In this document: piece after piece, positions 1 through 11,536 of the stretch | Layout: every line of letters begins with the position of its first letter | Position numbering within the stretch: the first letter of the stretch is position 1 | Source: Cudoniella acicularis | Lineage: Eukaryota > Ascomycota > Leotiomycetes > Helotiales > Helotiaceae | Length of the DNA: 61,973 nucleotides | Direction of reading: 5' to 3' | Assembly: GCA_013054445.1 (NCBI GenBank) | Contig: JAAMPI010000127.1 | Span: 1-61,973 of the forward strand | The notes under the pieces: model-generated | What the model was told of the DNA's origin: nothing | Database searches by the model: none | Seen by the model: the letters and a program-made list of their open reading frames with translations, nothing else | Translations under genes and position numbers: made by a program

Positions 1-2030
1 TTGGCGTAGTTTTAGGTTTGGGACTGGGTGTTGGGAGGTTTTGGGGTTATTAAGGTTAATTTGTATAAGGAGAGTGTGCGCTTGGCCCCTGAAAGAGTGA
101 AGGGGCTCAGTCACCTGATCTGTCAAGGTGTTAATTGAAGTGGCACTCTACCACAGCAAAAATCTGTTTCTAATGAGAATTATGCTCAAAAACTCGCTTC
201 CCTGCGATGGAGTACATTTTTGCTATTTCTTGTTGATTCAATAATACTAAAATCGTGTCTAAATCAATGCCACAAAAATAGGAGGTAGTGTCGCTAACAT
301 ACAGCGTACGAACCCCTATAATTAACGAGTATCACATCAAAGCATCGCAATCCCTCTAAGAGGCAACAAAATTTCGTTACGGTATAGTTTATAAAGGGTT
401 TTAAAAGAAATCATTTGCTAAAATTGGAACCTTAGAAGAGCAGCTTGCTCTCCACAATTATGCGATAAGTTGTTCGTGCTTTCAATTGATTGACGTATAA
501 ATTACGTGGTTACAGTGACTCTGGCGCTGTAACTCAGTGAGTGTACGCTAGATCACAGGGACTTACATCCTATAAATTAACGACTGGGTGCCGATCACCT
601 GTACACTACTTTCAAATTATCAAGTAATATAACAAACAAACAACAGTCCGCGCAAGTTCAATGACAGCAGCAGCAGCATCACGCTGCTGTCAATTTAAAT
701 TCTGAGTTTCGCTTTCAATTCCAACTCAAATATACCCACCATCAACTGACAAAAACAAGTTGTTTTTAAATCCAATCACCCATTCATATCCTTCTGTCTA
801 TGTGAGTTCAGTCCCATTTGAGCAACAACCCGAGGAAGGAAAATCAGTAAGATGACAGGTACAGATGCTAATGCTCATGCCGGGTAAGGTTGAAGGAATG
901 TCTTCAGGTGCTTTAAAGGATAATAAATTGTTATAGAAATATCTAACAGCCCTTTTATTACAACTCGTGAAATCACGTATCAGGCAGATGGGTATTCCTG
1001 CTAAATTAATGTAACCTCAAGTGAATCGGGACATCTCCTGTATCTCAACTCCTTGGTTATACTAAAAAGGGTTAAAGACTGCACAGCGAAGTTTATCAGT
1101 AATATAAAAGTACAGAGATGGACGATTCTTTGGCGAATAACTCTACTGAAACCATGATCGATAAGGATGCATGTTAAAGCTCAAGCTGAAGCAATGTATA
1201 AGTCGACCTGGAATCAGGTAGCTTACCAGTTTCAAAAGATTCTAACTCTGGCTTTTGCCAGCAAAATCATTGTGACAAACTTACAATGAAGTTTAAAAGG
1301 ATGTCTGAACCTATTGAGCGTCCAGTAGTACATAAGTAACAACAATGAAAAGCACATTCCAAAGCCGGACTGTGAACAAACTTTGATGCTTGAGCGAACG
1401 AGTGAGCCGGCTGCGGTACGGTCATTAGCTATCCCGTTCACTGAATTACTGAATCAGTGATATAATGAGAAGACCCATAACAAAGTGGTGGTTTGTGGTG
1501 AAGCTATTAAAAATATAGAGATAAGGAGAAAACCGGCACGATACCATCATGGCATTTTCCTGAATTTTTCATCTGGGACTTCTGGAAGTATAGTATAACA
1601 GAATTGAAGCAGAATAGATAGAGACAGTAAAGTACAAGAAAATAAAATGGAAAAGACCCCCCCAGAAATGCTTCAAACATCATATAACCAGCAAATACAA
1701 TAAAAAAAAAATAAAACATAACAGCTGCATTCCACAAGTCACCCGAACGCAAAAGCCCCCGCAGTCTCAAGTGGCTTTCCTTGAAGCAACCTACAGTAGC
1801 TTGTTGAATTTTAGGGAACTGTTTCTAGATCGGGACATTTGACCTGACAACACTCAGAATATATTTTTTTGAGAGGGGACAGAGGAAGCTGGACTCAGCG
1901 AAGAAAAGAAATTTGCTCAATGGACCCATAGTTGGTCATATATAGGAAGTGTCTGGCGAGCTCTAAGATGAGGAATTTGAACTTGGGATATCCCGGGATG
2001 GGCATAGTACTGTATAGATTGATGAGAGCC
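1..2030. other. AT-rich intergenic DNA, no gene recognised
   Basis: No ORF in this stretch has a recognisable domain, plausible introns or convincing codon use; the longest open frames are short and hydrophobic (for example 1507–1770 on the minus strand). The DNA is AT-rich compared with the gene-bearing parts, as expected for decayed repeat DNA in filamentous fungi. Confidence 0.5.
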
Positions 2031-2250
2031 AGTTTGAGTGATACTTAAGCCTTTAGAATATAGATAAGATGAAAAGATTAGTACGGGTATTAACTTTGTA
2101 AATACCTCTATATCTGTGAATATTTGAGTGGTATAGTTACCTAGGTAGTAAGTCCCTCTATATCCACGAGTCGTCGGAGTCGATAACGAAAACTTGACCC
2201 TCTGTATTAGGAAGGAATAGCGCAAACCGACTCTCGTCAACCTCTACGGT
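2031..2250 (+). repeat. Diverged inverted repeat, copy A
   Basis: This stretch aligns by eye to the reverse complement of 3719–3913. Shared blocks include GATGAAAAGATTAGTA, ATCCACGAGTCG, ATAGCGCAAA and CGACTCTCGTCAA, in the same order with small indels. I estimate roughly 70–75% identity without having computed an alignment. The two copies face each other across a decayed ORF. They could be diverged terminal repeats of an old transposon or two insertions of a RIP-mutated repeat. Confidence 0.75.
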
Positions 2251-2703
2251 CTCTTTTGAGGTTTAAGTGCTGGGGTATCGACGATCGATTCGAATTGGTG
2301 TAGAGGGTATGTCGTGTATATGTTCCATAGCGAGCAAGTGTTCGTAAGTTTTGTCTAGACTCTTGGGTTTTTTCTCCACTTAAACGTTAGAATTCTATTT
2401 CGGATTGTGAGAGAGCTTTGCGAGGAATGATATCAATTATACCAAACTGCGAAGTCCAACCAAAGCGCAACCATATCTGCCATCCCAGGAGAGGGGCAAA
2501 CGGCTTTGAGCTCTTTTCCTTTCCACTTGTCGATTGCAATCCAATTTCTTGGGCAACGCAGTTACCCATTCACACCGTCACCGGAACGAAGTCGGACTTC
2601 CACTATGTAGCCCCTAAATCAGGAAGGCATTAATTCCCAAAATCAGTTCCAGCCCTCCGACAAGCCTCCAATAAATTTATGCAATGCTGAGATAACCGGG
2701 CCT

Positions 2704-3607
2704 TCAGTCTTCTATGTCAACAGACTTATAGTACCAGTCTTTGTCTTGGGTGACATAGAGCGTCAATTTTGAGGCACACTCTGCCCATATTGCGTCAACT
2801 AGTCGATTCTCATTAAGGCTTGCCAGTGGTCCCTTGACACCGGCATCCCGTAAAACATCGGTGACAGCACGTCCCAAAACGGCACCGTTTGTCACCTAGG
2901 AGCAGGGCCGCTTCAGAGGAGATGTCCAAACGCATCCTGTAGCACGTTCGCCTATTGGGGGGAGAATAAAAGCCAGAATAATTTGCGCAGCAACACTCTT
3001 CGCCGTGGGCGGATTCGTTTCGTCAAAGGCTCCGGGTCCTTTGGAAAGACCGCACCAACTACCAGTGTGGATTATTCTTTTGCCCGGCAGGGTCAAAATA
3101 ACCAATACTTGATCGGCATTTTTGAACTTCTGTTGAACTTTTTCAGGCTGGTCTCTGATATGACGGATGGAGATGTGCCAATCGTTTCGAATCGAACGGT
3201 CAAATTGGCAAACTTTTGACCGCTCTAATGCATTGAAGGCTCAAGTAACTGAGGCAATATCAGGGTAAGTCTCCTCAGGTTGTTTCTCAAAAGCATCCCA
3301 CGCTTGATCCCGAAGTTTAGAGGCACGCTCCGATGGGATGATATGAGCATTGGCGTCCTAGAAATAATTAGTTTTTGTGGAAAGAAACGGTAGACAGGGC
3401 CAAACCGTTGTAATTGGGGTACCCATTGTGCTTGTCGTGAGCAGCGAATGTGCTGGGTAGTAATGTGCAAGCAAGAGGATTATTGTATGCAAGACGCTGG
3501 GAGAGTGCGCGAGTCCAGAACGTCTGGTCACGATGCAAAACGTAAGAATGTGATGGTTTGATGATGAAGAGGAGGCGGGAAAGCTGGAAGAACATGATGA
3601 GCAACAT
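2704..3607 (-). pseudogene. Decayed hypothetical ORF with in-frame stops
   Basis: Reading the minus strand from about 3359 to 2704, one frame stays open over some 215 codons except for a TGA near 3238 and a TAG at 2896–2898, so it looks like one ancestral protein. Recognisable stretches include VLVILTLPGKRIIHTGSWCG, then AFDETNPPTAKSVAAQ, then GAVLGRAVTDVLRDAG, ending VDIED before a TGA. A hydrophobic ORF upstream (3368–3607) ends just before a TTTCTAG that could be a splice acceptor, but no donor in the right phase was found. I do not recognise the family. The TAG could be the acceptor of a short non-consensus intron instead of a true stop. The ORF lies between the inverted repeats at 2031 and 3719. 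Confidence 0.4.
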
Positions 3608-3718
3608 GATATGGGCAGAACAGTCAAAATGGAAGGTGCTACGGGAGTGGGAAGGTTTTGGGCTGGAAGGAGAGAAGAAGAGGAAGAGAAAGATCCAGAG
3701 AAGGAGCGTTTCAGGGCT

Positions 3719-3913
3719 ACCGTAGAGATTGACGAGAGTCGATTTGCGCTATGCCTCTGTTTATTATCGACTCGTGGATGCAGGGGAAAGTGGTATACTA
3801 TCTAGGAAACTACGCTACTGAATTATTCATAGATGCTGAGATATTTAGAAAGTCAACAGCCCTACTAATCTTTTCATCTGTATTCTAATTTATACGGATA
3901 TCAGTGCTAAACT
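3719..3913 (-). repeat. Diverged inverted repeat, copy B
   Basis: Reverse-complement partner of 2031–2250. On the minus strand it runs GATGAAAAGATTAGTA, ATCCACGAGTCG, ATAGCGCAAA, CGACTCTCGTCAA, as in copy A. The outer boundaries fade gradually and no target-site duplication could be defined. Confidence 0.75.
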
Positions 3914-4169
3914 TTCAGGGGGTACACGCGACTTTCAGGTACCTACTGCCCCTCTAGGCCAGCACCTCCCTAGGGGCAACCCCTGGAGTCTGCTACAGAA
4001 CGCCACTTTATTTACTCCCCGCATAATTCAGAAGCTCGACAGAGACAACCACATCGACGCGGATCACAACTCCGCGGAGGCCACGCCTTCTAACGGCGAA
4101 GCACATTGGAGCACACGATTATTCTCGATAATTACTTCCGGCGGTGCGCGTAGCCGTCATCGACAAACA

Positions 4170-5520
4170 ATGGAGCTGCGGAGCGGAAAGCAAATCGAGC
4201 GTACGCCTGCGACTGCGAACGACGACAGCAACATCAACCGCAATGCCGACAGTAGCAGAGAGGAAAATGACGGCCCTCAAGAGCAGTGCTGGAGATGCCA
4301 GATGCTGGAACTTCCTGTAAGCGCTATTGAAAACTGCTGTCACAGGCTCCAGGAAATACTGACGTGCTTTTGCAGTGCAACGGTGGGTCACCATGCCGTA
4401 AATGCTCTACAGATGGGGTCAAGGAAGATTTCAAGTGCATTCGAGGTACATTGAGGGACATGCTTCAGAATATGTATCCAAGTAAGGTCTATTCTCCGCA
4501 GGATGTGGCAACAAACTAATGTGTGCCTTCCAGGAATACCAGGTCTAGGCTCGAGCAAGTGGATTCTACCGGCCATCGATAACATCGCGCTTGAGGTACA
4601 AAAACGACACCATAAGCCTTCCAAAGATATTCCAGATATCGACGTGTCTACAGCCTGGAAAAGCCCGAATAGGAGATGCGAGCTTGAATTAGTGCTATAT
4701 GTGAGGCAGTTCCACCAAATCAACGCTCGCTGGGAGAACTGGTTTGACTCCATTACCGACGGGATTATTGAACAATGTGCCAAGATCCAGGAGGATATTA
4801 TATTGGAAGCTCGGTACTACTCAAAACCTTTGACGGAGGAAGATCTCCTTATCGCGTCTACGTTCAGAGTGTTGAATCTTGTTCACGACATTACGAAACT
4901 CGGCTCCTGTCTACAGCCCCGTTCAAAGCTAGATTTCATAGGCTCCAGCTACTTGGAATCCGAGGCAGTCACGCGCAGCGGTGATAATTTAACGATACTG
5001 GTCTCTCGATGCGAAGCCCCTAAGCCGGATCAAGGTGTGGATATCTCCTCATTGATACAAAACATCGTTGCTGCTCTTCAGCGGCTTCTGCTCCGAGGTC
5101 AACCTCCTGATTGGCCCACAGCATTCTGCACCCTCTCCTTATTAAAGCTCGTGGAAGGGCAGCTGGTCACGTTTGTCGACTTCGACTACATTGATGGTTT
5201 CAACAAGGGGCCACGTGTGTTGCATGAAGTGTGGAAGGCCCTTTGTCAGTTATACGACACTATATCGAGAGGAAATAACCCTCTGAAAGCTAGATGGGAT
5301 GGCAATGCGTATGTAAGAGAAGTGGGTGGAATGTGCCATGCGCCTTCGCACTTTGAGGCATTGAATGAGCTATGGACAGACGAGGGTACATATCCTCAAA
5401 TATCCTAACACTGAAGTCATGTGAAATGCTGATGAAATTCCCCCAGGTTTTAGTGATACGATTCAACGTCAGGATCTGCCACAAAGGATGGATCACTTTG
5501 TAAGGGGCGAGGTCAATTGA
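4170..5520 (+). CDS. Zn(II)2Cys6-type zinc-cluster protein (hypothetical)
   Basis: Exons 4170–4316, 4376–4481, 4534–5385 and 5447–5520 join through GT–AG introns of 52–61 nt to give 392 residues. Splicing intron 1 assembles six cysteines near residues 40–70 with spacing C-x2-C-x6-C-x5-C-x2-C-x8-C (CWRC, LPC, SPC, RKC, FKC), the fungal zinc binuclear cluster that usually binds DNA. The remaining 300 residues are mostly helical-looking and match no regulatory domain I know. The cluster begins after about 38 residues rich in Asp/Asn/Arg. The last intron (5386–5446) is inferred from a GTACAT donor and CCCCAG acceptor; without it the protein stops at 5406–5408. A nuclear regulator is likely from family knowledge; its target is unknown. 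Confidence 0.75.
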
Positions 5521-5955
5521 CAGTCGGACAGAGCACGTCTTGACTATTGACTTGCATATGCACTGTATTGCTGCAATTTGAGCACAGCTAGCTCGCTCTT
5601 GTTAGGACACTAGTCCAAGATAGTAGCATAAAACCAACTACTCTTTCTTTCAGCTATCAGGGGTTAGCTTACACGCGTTCAGATTCAATCTCCGATTCAA
5701 TTCTTCCTGTACTTCGGACTCCACAAATTTACCCCTCTACTCCACGGTGCCAGATCTAAATTTTCACCGCCCAAGACGCGCTAGCTCGTTTCGGGCTGGT
5801 AACCCCGCTAATGTGGGGTATTGAAACGGCAGAACTTCTGAACATTTTTCTATCGGGACCTGGCGCTTGATCTTCTCTCCTGCACAAATTCTCACACCAC
5901 TTTCCGTCAACACCAAAAATCCAACACAACCAGATATCTGCAAACACGAAGCAAG

Positions 5956-8397
5956 ATGTCTGCCAACGACACCTACCAGACGCCTCTGGCTTCACGCTAT
6001 GCAAGTAAGTCACTTCCCAGGACACAATGGCTTGCGTAAACAGCCTTGTACTGACTTGCTATGCAGGCAAGGAGATGAAGGAGATCTTTTCCGCGAGAAC
6101 CCGTGCGAGTACATGGCGCAAGCTTTGGTTGAACTTGGCAGAGGCGGAGAAGGAGCTTGGATTGGATATCTCTGATGAGGCTATTGAGCAGATGAAGGCC
6201 AATCTTGTTATGACGGACAAGTGCTTCCAGGTATGTCTGGTCTGCCTTCGACTTCATCCTGGCCTGGAAACTTAACTTCTGGATCATCTCTTAAGAGGCT
6301 ACGCTAACACAATTTTCTCCAAGACTGCTGCCGAGGAGGAGAAAAAGCGCCGCCATGATGTGATGGGTTTGTCCTCAATTGCTACTTGAGTGAATAAAAC
6401 TAACAAATCAAGCACACGTTCATGCCTTTGGTCAGGTTGCACCAAAAGCTGCTGGCATCATCCACTGGGGCGCTACATCGTAAGTATGTCCTTTGACACC
6501 CCCCTTCCCTCCCCCCAAAGCTTCGAAAGACCAATTCCAGGAGAGCATTTTCTCTAAAGCCTAAAGAAGTCATTTTTATCCATTCACTCTAAAAACATAG
6601 TGAATTTGGAACTTGCTAACTCCCTGATCATTTAGTTGCTACGTCACTGTATGTGCCGACTCTAAATGAGCTCTATTTGAACCTCGGTTCAAGATATTCT
6701 CGAAATTTTCAAAGACTAACACTCAATCAAAACAGGACAACAGCGACCTCATTTTCCAGAGAGATGCCCTCGACCTATTGCTTCCTAAGCTAGCTACGAT
6801 TATCCACAAGCTCAAGGAGTTTGCCCGCGAATACAAGGATCTTCCTACCCTCGGCTATACGGTAAGCACACTGTTTGTTTCCTCTGGTAACCCGTAAATG
6901 TGCTAATTCTTCAAATTCAGCACTACCAACCTGCTCAATTGATTACTGTTGGCCGCAGAGCTGCTCAATGGGTTCAAGATTTGGTCATGGACCTTGAGGA
7001 TATCTCCAAAGTTCGCTCCGACCTTCGGTTCCGTGGTGCTCAGGGTACAACTGGTACTCAGGCTTCCTTCATGGAGATCTTCCATGGAGATGGTGCAAAG
7101 ATTGATAAGTTGAATGAACTTCTCTGTGCCAAGGCTGGTTTCCATTCTTGCTATGCAATCAGCACTCAAACCTACACGTTTGTGCCCCTCCTATGTGTGG
7201 ATAGGGAAAGCAACAGCTGATTCTTCTGTAGCCGTAAGGTCGACTTGCGCATTGCTAATGCAGTCTCTGCCTTTGGTGACACCGTTCAAAGAATTACTTC
7301 TGATGTGAGTGTTTGATGTTATTCCTTGAATTACTTTCAGCTTACATTCTCTTCAGATTCGCCATCTTGCTGCCCAAAAGGAGATGGAGGAACCCTGTAA
7401 GTGATTTCAATTTGTAAGTCTGCTAGAAATTTAAGTACTAATCACACAATTTCTAGTCGAGAAGGATCAGATTGGAAGCAGTGCTATGGCATACAAACGG
7501 CGAGAGGGAATCTCCCAAACCAATCCCCGAAGACATTGCTAATATTTTTTAGCAATCCCATGCGTTGTGAGCGAATTGCTGGATTGGGCCGTCATCTTTC
7601 AAATCTAAACAAGTCCGCTGCCATGACCTATAATGCTCAATGGTTTGAGTAAGGGATCTCGTCTCCGGTAACGGACAACGCTGATCTAAACTTTCAACAG
7701 GCGTACTTTGGATGACAGTGCCATTCGCCGCATCACAATCCCTGAGATATTCTTGTGTGCCGATGCTATCTGCATGACATTGGACAATGTTGCCAGCGTA
7801 AGTGCAATGGTGGTCTTTTTTAAGTTTAAAGGCTAATTTTCTAAAGGGGTTGGTTGTCTACCCTGCCCGAATCCACAGCCGGTTGATGGAGGAGCTTCCG
7901 TTCATGGCTACTGAGAACATCAGTAAATTGCCCTTCTTCACATTGTAGAACTTTACACCTCCAGCCTTTGGGCTTAATACCCTGCAATACGCTTTCAATA
8001 CTTGAACAAAAGAAATGCTAACCATACCACTTTCCAGTCATGAAGTTGGTTGCTTTGGGAAAGAGCCGCCAAGATGCTCACGAGGAGATCCGTGTCTTGA
8101 GCCACCAAGCTAGCGATGTCGTCAAGAAGCAGGGTCTGCAAAATGATCTGATTGAACGCATCAAGCGAACCGAGTTCTTCGTAAGCTACTCTCATTCTTT
8201 TCTTATTCTCTTACTGACACCATCTGTAGAAGCCAGTCTGGGGTGAGATTGACGGCATGCTTGATCCCAAGAACTTCACTGGTCGTTCAGCTGAACAAGT
8301 CGAGCGGTACTGCGGTCCAGGCGGTGAGGTCGAGAAGGCATTGGAGCCTTACCAGAAGCATATCAATGCCAGCAAGGTCGTTGAGCTTACCGTCTAA
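5956..8397 (+). CDS. ADE13: Adenylosuccinate lyase
   Basis: This enzyme of the fumarase/aspartase superfamily cleaves SAICAR to AICAR and adenylosuccinate to AMP, each time releasing fumarate, in purine synthesis. Fifteen exons give 484 residues, the usual length: 5956–6004, 6067–6230, 6324–6366, 6413–6479, 6636–6648, 6736–6861, 6921–7177, 7232–7304, 7357–7396, 7457–7499, 7553–7648, 7701–7797, 7847–7922, 8038–8180, 8230–8397. Visible motifs are IIHWGATS, the TLGYTHYQPAQ active-site region, and the superfamily signature loop [14 protein letters not shown], which is assembled across intron 10. The start ATG follows a short CAAG context and gives [16 protein letters not shown], typical of fungal orthologues. 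Exon 5 is only 13 nt, and intron 10 begins with GC rather than GT. The reading frame is intact throughout. Confidence 0.96.
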
Positions 8398-10268
8398 AAG
8401 CCTTTTGGAAAATGTGACCAAGATTCGGAGTTTTGGGCGTTTGGGATATGCATTCTGACATTTCTGGACGTTTTTCTGGGTCGACACATACTTTACCAGT
8501 GGGCTTAGACTCTTGGAGGGAGTGGCTGGCTATCATTTGACGCGAGCTTTTGATAGCGGTTGGGCGAGGTTGATGCATTGGCAGGCAGGTATCTGCATGT
8601 CCTCTGACTGATTTTTCAGAGCACACAAAATACAAAATCTTACAAACACTTTTCGGTTCTCGATATCCCATACGCTCTATTCTTGCATGCTTGTCTCTAC
8701 ATCCAGCATGTACTGTCCGGTACGGAGAAGCTCAACCACCTTCCTTTAGTCCTACATGAATATTCTTGAATAACAGGGGAATATAATCCTTTGCTATTCC
8801 ATTCATATCATGTAATCTTACATTTCCCAAACCCTTTTTTCCAACGCCACCCGTCACCTCCGCTTCGCGAAAATCAACTACAATTCCGTACTCGTTACCT
8901 TTTACGTACTACCCCAGCGCTACTATTTAACAAGTCACGTAACACCCCAGCATATCTTTTGCTCTCGCACCGCAAACGACCAAATTCCAGCAGTGAATTT
9001 ACCCCCTCTCTCCTCCTCCCCCTTCTTCCCTTTATGTAGGGGTATTAATTTGTAAGTATAGGCCATCTAGAGATAGAGCGTCTTTGTTCTGTGATGGTGT
9101 TGTCAGGCTCACGCACCTGTGGTCCACAGCCAAGGGCTTTCTTGACTTTCTTGACAGCAGGATGTTGTTTGATTAGAGGGGAGGGGAGGTAAGGCTTTGG
9201 TATGGTTTTATAGCTCCCTCTTTCCAGGTTCCAAGTTCCAGGTTCCGGCTGAAGTGAATATCTTTGTATACGTCGTCAATCAATTCACCGGGAAACAGGT
9301 AGCTTCCGGCTGTATAAAACTCAAAAAGGGCTACCTCATACAGTCTAGTTCGAGAAATAGAAAGTCAAGAACAGAATCCGTCCGAACGTAGAGTGGAATA
9401 ACCATTCTATCGGCATTATTGTTGTCAGGGTTCCTGTTTGTGGTTGTGAGCATTTGGAGATTTTTCAAGGGGGGGGGGGAGGGGAATGGAAGGGAGGTGA
9501 TGTGCTGTGTGGGTATCGGCTTGAAAGGAGGGAGGGAGGCTGAACCTTTGTACTGTTAATTCGTTCTGTCAGTCGGTCGTACATTTGGACGTTCTTTTAA
9601 TCAGAGAGAAGCTGGGAACAACAGAATACCAACCTAGGTAGATAAATAAACGACAGTGCTTCAGTTGTTTTAACAAATTACATTAAAGCATTAGTAGCCA
9701 AATTACAAGTTAAAGCTGTGGGCACTCGAGATTTGCCTTTCCTGGAGGTTTCTGGAATTTCTTTACATATACATTGAATTGAAAGTCTCTACCAGGACTC
9801 CTAGAGAAGTTAATTATAAGAGAAGAGATGGGAGATTATTAGCAGTGCTGTAGACACTGGATAGTGAAAGCGATATCATTTCCACAAGTATAGATAAGTT
9901 CATCTCTTTCCTGATAACTCTTTTTTTTTTTAAACTACACCTCAACTCCCTCTACTTCAAACTATTACCTTCCCTTAATTAGTAGAGGAGAGAGCATAAA
10001 GTTGATAAAATATACATTCCGCGACTACTCTTGCTTAAAAGCAAATACATTACACACATCTAAAAAACCCCATCCCCTGCTATTTGCAGCTCTCTAAAAC
10101 CTGAAAAATCCACCGTAACCCTTCAAAATACCAACCCTCAGCTGTGATTCGCAATTGCGACAGTCGTCACAAATAACCAATTTAGAACTCTTCTTCTCTT
10201 TTTTCTTTTCCTACCGGTCACTTGTCTCTTCAACGAAACCATGAATCGGATCAGATCAGATCGAACCT
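8398..10268. other. Intergenic region, no gene seen
   Basis: 3' flank shared by the adenylosuccinate lyase gene and the convergent AA9 fragment. It contains a run of ten G near 9470 followed by AGGGG-rich DNA, and AT-rich stretches near 9650–10050. No ORF here shows a domain or credible splice structure. Confidence 0.5.
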
Positions 10269-10835
10269 CTACCCCTTCCAAACCGCAGGCCCAGGCATCG
10301 CATAACTAGTCGGCTATCACAATTCATTAGCCTTCTATCCCCCCTTCCCCTTCCCCCTTCTCCCCTCTCTCCTACCATTCTTTCCCCCTCCTCTCCCCCA
10401 TCTCAAAAACAAAAAAAGAGCACTCACAACAGGATAATTAATATTAATCTTCAACCCCGGATCAGTATTCTTATACGCGCCAGGAAACGCCACCAGCGGT
10501 CCAGGAGTACCAGTTCCACTCCCAGTAACTGTTATTTGTGCGCAGGAAATATAGAATTGAGCCCCATTAAGAGAGGACGCGACGTGCAGGCCTATTTGTT
10601 CGATACGGAAGAGGTAGTCTCCCGGTGGTGTGGNNGGGGGGATCGTGAATGTTGCGGTCTTGTAGCCTTGAAAGGGGGAGGTTGTTAGTGTGGGTAGCGA
10701 GGGGATTGAGTGGGGGGAGGAGATGGGGAACGGGGGAATGGGGAGGGTTACCGTTATTTGCCCAGGTGAGGGAGCTGCCGAATGTAGGGCCTTGGTCGAA
10801 GATCTTGAACCAGACTTGGCCTGCTCCATCCCAAT
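10269..10835 (-). pseudogene. AA9 (former GH61) LPMO, C-terminal fragment lacking its 5' half
   Basis: Three minus-strand exons (10752–10835, 10428–10666, 10269–10313) encode about 122 residues of a lytic polysaccharide monooxygenase, a secreted copper enzyme that oxidatively cleaves cellulose. Recognisable parts are [27 protein letters not shown], then [16 protein letters not shown] (the axial Gln/Tyr region) and the closing YAMPGPAVWKG. Introns of 114 and 85 nt are GT–AG. A splice acceptor (GTATAG) precedes the first visible exon, but no N-terminal exon with the copper-binding His1 occurs on this strand up to about 11.3 kb. Two undetermined bases (10634–10635) lie inside a coding exon and keep the frame. 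Either the gene is truncated or the assembly is wrong upstream. Confidence 0.8.
10634..10635. other. Assembly ambiguity (NN)
   Basis: Two undetermined bases sit in a C-rich part (minus strand) of the AA9 exon. Counting them as two keeps the reading frame open. Confidence 0.99.
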
Positions 10836-10925
10836 CTATACATCACGCAAAAAAGCACCAGTCAGCTATCACATTACGTTCATATTCCCCAACTTCCACT
10901 TAAGTCCAACCACCAAGCATTTCCC

Positions 10926-10946
10926 TTTTTTTTTTTTTTTTTTTTT
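10926..10946. repeat. Poly-T tract (21 nt)
   Basis: Uninterrupted run of 21 T between the missing 5' end of the minus-strand AA9 fragment and the missing 5' end of the plus-strand ORF at 11056. It is either a true homopolymer at a rearrangement junction or a place where reads were wrongly joined. Confidence 0.9.
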
Positions 10947-11055
10947 ATCGTAAGTTGCAAACAAATGTTTCGGCACATTCATCTTGTAGCAGCCGTTGAG
11001 TCATGCTCCACAAGCCTCGATTTTTTTTGGAATCATCAATTCTAACTATTGATAG

Positions 11056-11536
11056 TCAACTCCTGGTGTTTTTGGAGTGAAAAGGATTTGGATCATATCT
11101 TAGGAAGATTCGGTACATTCATAGTCGAGCGAAGCGGTACAGATATCGACGATGCCTTAGCCAACTTGCAACCGTGGAAGGATAATGTAAGCTTCTCCCG
11201 TTATTGGACAGGGATGTTGAAGCACCAAGATTCAACGTTCAATTAAAAAAAATTCCAAACGTCTAAATGGATTTACTAACCATCGTATTCATGCAGATAT
11301 ATGTTATCCAGCAGTTGATCCAAAATGACGTAAGCAGCACCAAAATCCGGTTATTTTTGAGGAGAGAGATGAGTGTCCAGTATTTAATCCCTTCCGTGGT
11401 GATTGAGTATATTGAACAAAACGGGCTTTACGAAGAGGACGGCGCCTCGTCAATAGATGTGAAGGGTAAGGCAAAAGCCGTAGACGGTTCAGGTCGGGCA
11501 TCACCGGCAATTGAAAGTAGTTCGTCTAAGAGGTAA
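11056..11536 (+). CDS. Hypothetical protein, 3' exons only (5' partial)
   Basis: Two exons, 11056–11186 and 11297–11536, are joined by a 110-nt GT–AG intron (GTAAGC … ATGCAG) and encode about 122 C-terminal residues. The product contains LDHILGRFGTFIVERSGTDI, IQQLIQNDVSSTKIRLFLRR and PSVVIEYIEQNGLYEEDG, then a low-complexity Gly/Ala/Ser/Lys tail ending SSSSKR. The first visible exon has no credible ATG and follows a TTGATAG that would serve as an acceptor, so upstream exons are expected but none are seen before the poly-T tract. I do not recognise the family. The sequence does not look decayed. Confidence 0.5.
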
